A model generated the notes under the pieces. The model did not search any database and was not told where the DNA came from. It saw only the letters and a program-made list of their open reading frames with translations. The translations under genes and the position numbers were made by a program. A stretch of DNA of 49,204 nucleotides from contig JAVBXM010000087.1 in assembly GCA_030824585.1 (NCBI GenBank), positions 1 through 49,204 of the forward strand. Direction: 5' to 3'. Source of the stretch: Phaeospirillum sp. (lineage in GTDB: Bacteria; Pseudomonadota; Alphaproteobacteria; Rhodospirillales; Magnetospirillaceae). This document shows, piece after piece, positions 1 through 6,595 of the stretch; within the stretch, counting starts at the first letter, position 1, and each line of letters starts with the position of its first letter.

Positions 1-37
1 GCGGCCGGGCCAGAACTGAGGTAAGAGGAGTACCGCT

Positions 38-1441
38 ATGCGCACCATTGTCTTCAAGGGCCGTTTGGTCATCATCGGCTGCGGCAGCATCGGCCAGGGC
101 ATTCTGCCCCTCATCCTGCGCCATATCGAGATCAAACCGGCCCAGATCACCATCATTACGGCCTGTGAACGCGGCCGCGAGGTCGCCGCCGAATACGGCA
201 TCGAATTCACCAACAAGGCCCTGACCCAGGACGATTTCCGCGACCGCCTGACTCCCATGCTGCGCAAGGGCGACTTCCTGCTGAATCTTTCGGTGGATGT
301 GTCGTCGACCGCGCTGGTCGAGCTGTGCCGCGACCTCGGTGTCCTTTACCAGGACACCTGCATCGAACCCTGGGCCGGCGGCTACACCGATTCCAGCCTG
401 TCGCCCTCCCTGCGCACCAATTATGCGCTGCGCGAGGAGATGCTGCGCCTGCGGGTCAATGGCCCGGCGCCCACGGCGCTGGTCACCCATGGCGCCAATC
501 CCGGCCTGGTCTCCCACTTCGTCAAGCAGGCGCTGCTGAACATCGCCGCCGACACCGGCCTGGGGACGGAAATCCCCAAGGACCGGCGCGGCTGGGGTGA
601 ACTGGCCGCCCGGCTGGGCGTCAAGGTCATGCATGTGGCCGAGCGCGACACCCAGCAGGGCTCGGTCCCCAAGGGACCCGACGAATTCGTCAACACCTGG
701 TCCATCGACGGCTTCGTGGGCGAGGGCTGCCAGCCGGCCGAACTGGGCTGGGGCACCCACGAGAGGGAGATGCCGGCCGACGGCCGCCGCCACGAGTTCG
801 GCGGCGACGCGGCCATCTACCTGATGAAGCCGGGCGCCAGCCAGCGGGTGCGTACCTGGACGCCGGTGGAAGGGGCCTTCCACGGCTTCCTCATCACCCA
901 CAACGAATCCATCTCCATCGCCGATTACTTCACGGTGAAGGAAGAGGGGCGGGTCACCTACCGTCCCACGGTGCACTACGCCTACCATCCCTGCGACGCC
1001 GCCGTGCTGTCGCTGCATGAACTGGCCGGCAAGAACTGGGCCATGCCGTCCAAGCAGCGCCTGATGGTCAACGAACTGGTCAGCGGCATCGACGAGCTGG
1101 GCGTGCTGATCGCCGGCCATGCCAAGGGCGCCTATTGGTACGGCTCGCAGCTGTCCATCGCCGAGGCGCGCGAACTGGCGCCCCACAACAGCGCCACCAG
1201 CCTGCAGGTGACCTCCACGGTGCTGGCCGGCATGATCTGGGCGCTGGAAAATCCCATGCAGGGCATCGTCGAACCCGACGAGATCGACTTCCAGCGAATC
1301 CTCGAGATCGCCCGGCCCTATCTCGGGCCGGTGGTCGGGGTCTATACCGACTGGACGCCGCTGGAAGGGCGCGGAACCCTGTTCGCCGAGGACCTGGACA
1401 CCTCGGACCCCTGGCAGTTCAAGAACGTCCGGGTGATTTGA
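38..1441 (+). CDS. hss: homospermidine synthase
   Basis: Predicted cytosolic NAD-dependent enzyme that makes homospermidine from putrescine or spermidine, the usual long polyamine in many alphaproteobacteria. The 467-residue protein starts with a Rossmann fold (GCGSIGQG, GxGxxG at residues 14-19) and reads like the saccharopine-dehydrogenase-like bacterial Hss family throughout, at the family's usual full length. The ATG follows a good ribosome binding site, AGAGGAG, 6 nt upstream. The next gene lies on the opposite strand and the two stop codons are almost adjacent, so Hss is the last gene of its transcript. Any promoter lies outside the window. Confidence 0.93.
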   Translation: MRTIVFKGRLVIIGCGSIGQGILPLILRHIEIKPAQITIITACERGREVAAEYGIEFTNKALTQDDFRDRLTPMLRKGDFLLNLSVDVSSTALVELCRDLGVLYQDTCIEPWAGGYTDSSLSPSLRTNYALREEMLRLRVNGPAPTALVTHGANPGLVSHFVKQALLNIAADTGLGTEIPKDRRGWGELAARLGVKVMHVAERDTQQGSVPKGPDEFVNTWSIDGFVGEGCQPAELGWGTHEREMPADGRRHEFGGDAAIYLMKPGASQRVRTWTPVEGAFHGFLITHNESISIADYFTVKEEGRVTYRPTVHYAYHPCDAAVLSLHELAGKNWAMPSKQRLMVNELVSGIDELGVLIAGHAKGAYWYGSQLSIAEARELAPHNSATSLQVTSTVLAGMIWALENPMQGIVEPDEIDFQRILEIARPYLGPVVGVYTDWTPLEGRGTLFAEDLDTSDPWQFKNVRVI

Positions 1442-1442
1442 G

Positions 1443-1754
1443 CTACTTGCAGACGAAGTAGTTGTCGGTGCGCGGCGCCGAAGGGCAGGCGGCTTCCGGC
1501 TCGCGGTTGCGGCGGCGTTCCTCGTTGTCGCTGGCGCAGCGCTGCGCGGCGGAGGTGTCGCCGGTGGAGGCGATGGCCATGCGGGCAAAGCCGTTGGAGC
1601 AGGTTCGCTCGGCGGCGTGGCGGCATGATTCCAGCTTCATGGAATCACCGCAATTGACGTGATGATACACGGATCCGTCGGGGCGGCGGAACGTGGTGAC
1701 CTCGGCGCAGGCACCGAGGGAAAACAGCAACAACGCGAAAACGGCGGTTCTCAT
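1443..1754 (-). CDS. small cysteine-rich lipoprotein, unknown function
   Basis: A 103-residue protein with a short hydrophobic signal and a lipobox (LGAC, acylated Cys at residue 16), so it should be exported and lipid-anchored. The mature part has six further cysteines (after HVN, LES, ERT, QR, AA and near the C-terminal end), enough for three disulfides in the periplasm. The start chosen is the internal ATG directly before the signal peptide; the longer open frame upstream adds 23 residues that do not resemble a signal sequence. No family recognised. Its stop is one base from that of the convergent homospermidine synthase gene. Confidence 0.7.
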   Translation of the reverse strand: MRTAVFALLLFSLGACAEVTTFRRPDGSVYHHVNCGDSMKLESCRHAAERTCSNGFARMAIASTGDTSAAQRCASDNEERRRNREPEAACPSAPRTDNYFVCK

Positions 1755-1829
1755 GCTTTTTATCCCCTGACTCCCGACCGCGGCCGGGAGCCAGAGGATA
1801 GCTTTCCGCCTGTTCCGATGCAAACGGGT

Positions 1830-2018
1830 CTACATGGCCAGGCGGCTGGCGTGGCGGGCTTCCTCGCTGGCCTCGATTCCCACCGAGGCGATGGATTCGG
1901 CCAGGCCGCCGAAGCCCATCTGCCGGGCTTCATGGGCCAGGTCCTCGAGCAGGCGGGCGATCTGGGCCGCGGCGGCGGGGTTGGGCAGGCCCGATAGGCT
2001 CTTGCCGGTGGTGATCAT
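1830..2018 (-). CDS. small hypothetical protein (62 aa)
   Basis: A short helical protein rich in Ala, Glu and Leu, with no export signal and no recognised family. The ATG at 2018 is preferred because GGAAGGA lies about 6 nt upstream; an upstream in-frame start would overlap the ribbon-helix-helix gene. It follows that gene by 28 nt on the same strand and is probably the last gene of a GNAT / ribbon-helix-helix / small-protein transcript. It could be a partner of the DNA-binding protein, but nothing in the sequence proves this. Confidence 0.55.
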   Translation of the reverse strand: MITTGKSLSGLPNPAAAAQIARLLEDLAHEARQMGFGGLAESIASVGIEASEEARHASRLAM

Positions 2019-2046
2019 GGCGTGATCCTTCCTTGGATGGTCGCCT

Positions 2047-2475
2047 TCAGGCCGCAACCGGCTGGTTGGGCTGGGCGGCCATGTTGCTGTTCAGCACGAA
2101 GACCCGGATGGCCGAGGTCAGGCTGCTGGCCTCGTAACGGCGCCGGGCGGCGTCGCACAGATCGTCGATGGTGCAATGAGCCTCGCCGGCCATCAGTTCC
2201 AGGGCGTGCCAGAACTCGTTCTCCAGCTTGACGCTGGTCCGCTTGCCCTTGATGCGGACATTGCGGCAGATCAGCGTCACCGGCCGTTTGCGCGGGGGTT
2301 CTTCCCGCGCATAGGCCTCGGGGTCGGCGAGGCGTTCGTCCAGGGTGCTGATGGCGACCTCGAGGATCGCCATCAGCGGACCGTCGTCGCGGTCGAATGC
2401 CTTGTCAGCCAAACGCTTCAATTCGATGCGGAGGTTGAGGTCGGCGATCATGCCTTGACGGTCTTGCCAGTTCAT
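2047..2475 (-). CDS. ribbon-helix-helix domain protein
   Basis: A 142-residue protein. The N-terminal half is acidic and helical. The second half, about residues 65-125, carries the pattern RNVRIKGKRTSVKLE followed by FWxALxxMA and a helix with DAARRRYE. This matches the ribbon-helix-helix type (RHH_4-like) common in alphaproteobacteria, in which the TSVKLE strand inserts into the DNA major groove as a dimer. It starts 7 nt after the stop of the upstream GNAT gene, so the two are co-transcribed. Target DNA is unknown; it may regulate its own operon. Confidence 0.75.
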   Translation of the reverse strand: MNWQDRQGMIADLNLRIELKRLADKAFDRDDGPLMAILEVAISTLDERLADPEAYAREEPPRKRPVTLICRNVRIKGKRTSVKLENEFWHALELMAGEAHCTIDDLCDAARRRYEASSLTSAIRVFVLNSNMAAQPNQPVAA

Positions 2476-2482
2476 CTGCGGG

Positions 2483-3088
2483 CTACTCCGCCGCCGAGAG
2501 GTGGATGGGAGCCTTGAGCTTGCTGAAGTCCCAGTTGCCCTCCTGCTGGACGATCAGGGTTTCGAAATCCGGATCGCCGAACGGGCCTGCCTGGATGGAG
2601 CCGAGGTCGGGGCGGCGCGGAATGTCGTGGACGATGGGAACCAGCGTGCCGCGATACATGCTGACGGCCTCGCCCGACTGGCGGCCGCCGAAGCGCTTCC
2701 AGAAATTGACCGTCTCCAGGCGGGCACGCCCGGCGGCGATGCGGAAGCCCTTCTGGCGGGCCAGTTCCAGGGCGGCGCGGGCCAGCGAGGCCAGGACCTG
2801 ATAGGAACGGTAGCGCTTGCGGATGCCGACCCTTTCGAGAAGGGCGAAATCGGCGAACCAGCGCACCCGGATGACGCCGGCCGGATCGCCGTCCACGAAG
2901 GCGATCAGGTGGGTGGCGACATAATCGTTGCCATTGAACTCATCGAAATAAGTGATGTTGTCCTCTTCGGCGAGGAATACCGCAGCGCGAATGGCCATGG
3001 CCATGGCGAACTCGTCCGGGGTCCGGGCGATCTTCACGGTAACCGACGCACTGGGGACCTTGCTACCGTTACGGATCTCTGTCGTCAT
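2483..3088 (-). CDS. GNAT-fold acyl/acetyltransferase
   Basis: A 201-residue protein with a GNAT-like core: a strand ending in AGVIRVRWF, then ERVGIRKRYRSYQVLASL resembling the acyl-CoA pyrophosphate loop and its helix, then a long helix and FWKRFGG near residue 140. The spacing of the early FLAEED segment also recalls autoinducer-synthase and N-acyl amino acid synthase relatives, so the acyl donor may not be acetyl-CoA. The ATG at 3088 has GGAGG 8 nt upstream, which favours it over the start six codons earlier. It is divergent from the LysR gene across about 94 nt, a usual arrangement for a LysR target. Confidence 0.7.
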   Translation of the reverse strand: MTTEIRNGSKVPSASVTVKIARTPDEFAMAMAIRAAVFLAEEDNITYFDEFNGNDYVATHLIAFVDGDPAGVIRVRWFADFALLERVGIRKRYRSYQVLASLARAALELARQKGFRIAAGRARLETVNFWKRFGGRQSGEAVSMYRGTLVPIVHDIPRRPDLGSIQAGPFGDPDFETLIVQQEGNWDFSKLKAPIHLSAAE

Positions 3089-3182
3089 CGGTGCGCCTCC
3101 ATGCAAGAAACTCGATGAGTGCTATCTTGCAGGGATGCACGGTGTTACGGTATGCCGTGTAATGTGAATACCAAGCAGTGGC

Positions 3183-4127
3183 GTGAAGGAGGCCATGGGT
3201 CAGTTTCGCCTGCATGATTGGAACGATGTCCGGCTGGTCATCGCTTGCGCCGAGCACCGCAGCTTTGCCGCGGCGGCTGCCGTCATGGGGATCGACCAGA
3301 CCACGGTCAGCCGCCGGATCAGCAATATGGAGGCCGCCATCGGGCGGCCGCTGTTCACCCGGCGCAGGTCGGGGGCGACCCCGACCCCGGCGGGCGAGGC
3401 CTTGCTGGAGCGGGCGCGGGCCATGGCGGCCCTAGCCGACGATTTCGAAGGCGCCATGCAGGGGCTGACCGCCTTTCAGACCCCCAAGGTGACGGTGGCG
3501 GCCAGCGAGGGGTTGCTGACCTATACCCTGATCCCCGCCCTGATGGGCCAGGACAAGCATGAATTGCCGCTGGACCGGCGCATGGTGACGGCGCGGTTGC
3601 CCAAGCTGGCCTTCACCACCACCCCGGGAAAGGCGGATATCTCGGTCATGGCGACCTCGCCAGGCGATCTGCCCAAGGTGTCGGGCGCCGTTCACGTGCG
3701 CCGGGTCGGCACCATGAATTTCGTTCCGGTGGCCAGCCGGGATTTCCTGCACGAATTGCGCGGGGTTTCCAACTTCGACGATCTGGCCGAGCTGCCGCTG
3801 CTCGATATCGGCATCTACCGCGCCATTCGCGGGCTGGATGCCTGGAATGGCCTGGTGGCGGGAAAGCAGGGCGAGGATGTGGCCGTGGCCCCCAACACCC
3901 CCAAGCTCCAGCGTCCCTTGCTGGGCGGGGAGGGGATTTCGATCCTTCCTGATTATTCAACGCTTTACGAGCATCGTTTGGCCGCCGTGGACGTGGAGAC
4001 TCCGTCCATGGCGGTCTCGCTGTGGCTGGTGTCGCACGAAGACACCCTGCGGGAACCGTCGGTACGCGAATTATATGATCTGCTGGCCGGGATGTTCACC
4101 GCATCGGCGTGGTACCGCGAAAAGTAG
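3183..4127 (+). CDS. LysR family transcriptional regulator
   Basis: An N-terminal winged helix of the LysR type (about residues 11-70: FAAAAAVMGIDQTTVSRRISNMEAAIGRPLF) is followed by an effector-binding domain to residue 314. The ligand cannot be read from the sequence. The start is uncertain: GTG at 3183 gives the longest protein, while ATG at 3195 sits only 2 nt after AGGAGG. Divergence from the GNAT gene suggests the GNAT/ribbon-helix-helix operon as target. The shared 94 nt hold a CACGG...CCGTG inverted repeat around 3139-3160, a possible operator. Confidence 0.88.
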   Translation: MKEAMGQFRLHDWNDVRLVIACAEHRSFAAAAAVMGIDQTTVSRRISNMEAAIGRPLFTRRRSGATPTPAGEALLERARAMAALADDFEGAMQGLTAFQTPKVTVAASEGLLTYTLIPALMGQDKHELPLDRRMVTARLPKLAFTTTPGKADISVMATSPGDLPKVSGAVHVRRVGTMNFVPVASRDFLHELRGVSNFDDLAELPLLDIGIYRAIRGLDAWNGLVAGKQGEDVAVAPNTPKLQRPLLGGEGISILPDYSTLYEHRLAAVDVETPSMAVSLWLVSHEDTLREPSVRELYDLLAGMFTASAWYREK

Positions 4128-4151
4128 GTGGGGGTCGGGCCGGGTGCGGTG

Positions 4152-4181
4152 TCTGCATACTCTGGTATTCATCTGCATACT
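4152..4181. promoter_or_regulatory. 10-bp direct repeat upstream of XRE gene
   Basis: TCTGCATACT occurs at 4152-4161 and again at 4172-4181, exactly 20 nt apart, or about two helical turns. This spacing suits a regulator binding one face of the DNA. Function is inferred only. Confidence 0.35.
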
Positions 4182-4217
4182 AAAAACGGTTGCGTTTGAG
4201 CGTGCGTTGGTTAGAAT

Positions 4218-4234
4218 GTGACAAAGTTTCTCAC
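4218..4234. promoter_or_regulatory. 17-bp near-perfect palindrome, likely operator
   Basis: GTGACAAAGTTTCTCAC is palindromic about its central G, with one mismatched pair. It lies 12 nt before the start of the XRE regulator, where repression would be expected. Autoregulation is the simplest reading. Confidence 0.4.
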
Positions 4235-4246
4235 TCAATTAGGGGT

Positions 4247-4720
4247 ATGGTTTTGGCGAAGCGAAATGTATCGACCAGGGGGCGGCTGGAGAGCGGTGCC
4301 CCCAACCCGGTGGACGTTCATGTGGGTGGCCGTATGCGTCTGCGGCGGACACTGTTGGGTATGAGCCAGGAAAAGCTGGGCGAGGCCATCGGGCTGACCT
4401 TCCAGCAGGTGCAGAAGTACGAGCGCGGTGCCAACCGCATCGGTGCGTCGCGCCTGTTCGACCTGTCCCGCGTGCTGGACGTGCCGGTATCCTATTTCTT
4501 CGACGACATGGCCGATCAGGTCCAGGCCCAGAGCCCGGTGAACATCATCAAGGGTTCGGTCGGACTGTCCGAGGAGCCGGCGACTTTCGAGGCCGATCCC
4601 ATGACCAAGCGCGAGACGCTGGAACTGGTGCGCGCCTATTACAACATCACCGATCCTCAGGTTCGGAAGCGGGTGTACGAGCTGGCCAAGGCCTTGGCCG
4701 CCGTCGCCGGCGCCGAATAA
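4247..4720 (+). CDS. XRE/Cro family regulator (PraR-like)
   Basis: A 157-residue DNA-binding protein with a helix-turn-helix at about residues 24-80 (GGRMRLRRTLLGMSQEKLGEA, then TFQQVQKYERGANRIGASRL). It resembles the PraR-type regulators conserved across alphaproteobacteria, which bear on surface and quorum-sensing traits in rhizobia. The acidic-to-basic C-terminal region (about 110-157) is helical. ATG 4247 lies very close behind AGGGG; TTG at 4253 has better spacing (7 nt) and would shorten the protein by two residues. The palindrome just upstream suggests autoregulation, and a strong hairpin follows the stop. Confidence 0.85.
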   Translation: MVLAKRNVSTRGRLESGAPNPVDVHVGGRMRLRRTLLGMSQEKLGEAIGLTFQQVQKYERGANRIGASRLFDLSRVLDVPVSYFFDDMADQVQAQSPVNIIKGSVGLSEEPATFEADPMTKRETLELVRAYYNITDPQVRKRVYELAKALAAVAGAE

Positions 4721-4744
4721 CGTCGGTCGTCTCGAGTGAGAATT

Positions 4745-4769
4745 ACGGCCGGGGCCCAGCCCCGGCCGT
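4745..4769 (+). terminator. strong hairpin after XRE gene
   Basis: An 11-bp perfect GC-rich stem (ACGGCCGGGGC with its complement) around a 3-nt loop, 24 nt after the stop. The following GTTCGTTT is only moderately T-rich. Confidence 0.6.
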
Positions 4770-4886
4770 GTTCGTTTGGGCTTGATTTCCCACATGGGTG
4801 GAGTGGGTTCTTGTCAATCGTCGCGCCCCGCGCCATTCTCGGCCCGAGAGATTTGATTCCCCACCCGAGATGCAAGCCGCCGCCTC

Positions 4887-5789
4887 ATGGATGATTCCCA
4901 AGATTTTCCCGAGATGATGGACACCCATCAGGTGGCCCGCTACCTGCGCGTCAAGGAGCGCAAGGTCTACGAGCTGCTGAAGGAGCGGCGCATCCCCTGT
5001 ACCCGGGTGACCGGCAAATGGCTGTTTCCCAAGGGCGAGATCGATGCCTGGCTGAAGCGCAACAGCGCCTCGCCCGCCGATTCCCCCCGGCCGGGCCCGA
5101 CCCCCATGGTGGTGGCCGGCAGCCACGATCCCCTGCTGGAATGGTGCCTGCGCGAGGTTGGCGGCGGACTGGCCGTGCTGCCCGGGTCTTCCATGGACGG
5201 ATTGCGGCAACTGGCCATGGGCGAGGCGGCCGTGGCCGGTATCCACCTGCTGGACCCCGAGAGCGGCGCCTACAATCTGCCGCAGGTCCAGGAGGTGCTG
5301 GCCGAACGCAACGTGGTGCTGATCGAGTGGGCCTGGCGCCAGCAGGGATTGGTGGTGGCCTCGGGCAATCCGTTGGGCCTTGCCTCGCTGGCCGATCTGG
5401 TGGCGACCAAGGCCCGCGTCGTGTTGCGCCAGGAAGGGGCGGGCAGCCGCCTGCTGCTCGATCGCCTGCTGGCCGAGGCGGGAATCGCCGCCGATGCCCT
5501 GACCACGGCGCAGGTGCCGGTGCGCAGCGAGACCGACGTGGGGCTGGCCATTCTCGAAGGCGCCGCCGATGCCGGGCTGGCGGTGGCCTCGGTGGCCAAG
5601 AGTCTGAAACTGGGTTTCGTGCCGCTGCACCGCGAGCGCTTCGATCTCGCCATCGACCGCCGCGCTTATTTCGAGCCGCCCGTCCAGGCGCTGCTGGCTT
5701 TCGCCCGCACCAACGAGTTCGCCCGGCGGGTGGAGACGCTGGGCGGCTACGACGTTTCCGGGACCGGTTCCATCCGCTGGAACGGCTGA
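4887..5789 (+). CDS. excisionase-type HTH plus periplasmic-binding-like domain regulator
   Basis: Residues about 8-60 form a MerR/excisionase-like helix-turn-helix (TxxVARYLRVKERKVYELLKERRIP...GKWLFPKGEIDAWL). Residues about 75-285 read like a type-2 periplasmic-binding (PBP_like) domain, with segments such as RVVLRQEGAGSRLLLDRLL. There is no signal peptide, so the ligand is sensed in the cytoplasm. Proteins of this build often accompany molybdate or tungstate genes and are annotated as molybdate-binding regulators. The neighbouring DUF2478 gene fits that. The final 43 nt overlap the end of the convergent DUF2478 gene. Confidence 0.75.
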   Translation: MDDSQDFPEMMDTHQVARYLRVKERKVYELLKERRIPCTRVTGKWLFPKGEIDAWLKRNSASPADSPRPGPTPMVVAGSHDPLLEWCLREVGGGLAVLPGSSMDGLRQLAMGEAAVAGIHLLDPESGAYNLPQVQEVLAERNVVLIEWAWRQQGLVVASGNPLGLASLADLVATKARVVLRQEGAGSRLLLDRLLAEAGIAADALTTAQVPVRSETDVGLAILEGAADAGLAVASVAKSLKLGFVPLHRERFDLAIDRRAYFEPPVQALLAFARTNEFARRVETLGGYDVSGTGSIRWNG

Positions 5790-6364
5790 GCATCCTGCAC
5801 GGCCCGCAGCAGCCGTGACGAGCGCGGCACCCCGCGCGGCCGCACGCTGTCCCACCAGCGCATCAGGGCGCCACAGCCCGGACTCAGTTCCTCGGCCACC
5901 CCGCCGGTGAATTCGCGCCACCGGTCGAGCAGCGGCGCCTCGACCGAGGTCAGCAGCGGAATCCCCCGGCTGACGGCCGCCAGAATCTCGTCCACCATGC
6001 CGTGGCCCTGGGATTCCAGCTTGCCGAATTTGTTGACGATCAGCAGGTCGACTTCGTTCTCCATGGCACGGCGGAGGACGGAACTGGCCTCGGCCACCGC
6101 CTGGGTGTCGACCCGGCAGCAGGTGGAGCCGTTGCCCAGGTCCTGGCTGATGCGGAATTCCCGGCCGTTCTCGAGGTCCACCAGGGTCATGGTGCAGGCG
6201 CAATCGCCGGAAGGGGCGGAATTGCGCTGGACCAATCCGCGCACCAAAAAGCCCTGGCCTTGCAGGATGCGGGCGAATCCTTCCATGGAATCCGGCACGC
6301 TGGCGTCCGGCGGTCTCACGATGACGCCGATCTTCAGCAATGACGCGATGTCGTCTTCGGCCAT
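5747..6364 (-). CDS. DUF2478 family protein
   Basis: A 205-residue cytosolic protein beginning IGVIVRPPD, with a conserved cluster CACTMTLVDLENGREFRISQDLGNGSTCCRVD and then DLLIVNKFGKLESQGHGMVDEI. This is the DUF2478 pattern, a nucleotide-binding-like fold often encoded beside molybdate or tungstate transport and regulator genes; its reaction is not established. Cys residues at about 55-57 and 81-82 may bind a metal. It converges on, and overlaps by 43 nt, the HTH-PBP gene, so the two may be co-regulated by antisense interference. Confidence 0.75.
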   Translation of the reverse strand: MAEDDIASLLKIGVIVRPPDASVPDSMEGFARILQGQGFLVRGLVQRNSAPSGDCACTMTLVDLENGREFRISQDLGNGSTCCRVDTQAVAEASSVLRRAMENEVDLLIVNKFGKLESQGHGMVDEILAAVSRGIPLLTSVEAPLLDRWREFTGGVAEELSPGCGALMRWWDSVRPRGVPRSSRLLRAVQDAQPFQRMEPVPETS

Positions 6365-6541
6365 GGGTCTTCAAACGCTCCCAATGGTTCCCTTTTCAGG
6401 TGTAGCACGGTCGGATGGATTATGACATCTGGCTTGCGGAATAGGTCAAAAACGCGAAAAGTTGGCCATTATCAGGCTTTCTCCCTTGTGGTCACCGGGG
6501 CGCCATTGAACAATGGCCCGGGGCCAGGGAAGGAGAGCGGC

Positions 6542-6595
6542 GTGTCCATGTGGTCGAAACCGACGGGGTCGGGTGACGGGGTGGGACGCGGCTGA
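6542..6595 (+). CDS. possible 17-codon leader peptide
   Basis: GTG at 6542 lies 6 nt after AAGGAG and opens a frame (MSMWSKPTGSGDGVGRG) whose TGA directly abuts the ATG of the GGDEF-EAL gene (TGAATG). It is in the same frame as that gene, which has no clear ribosome binding site of its own. Termination-reinitiation coupling is the likely meaning; a substitution creating a stop in an original N-terminus is the alternative. Confidence 0.35.
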   Translation: MSMWSKPTGSGDGVGRG

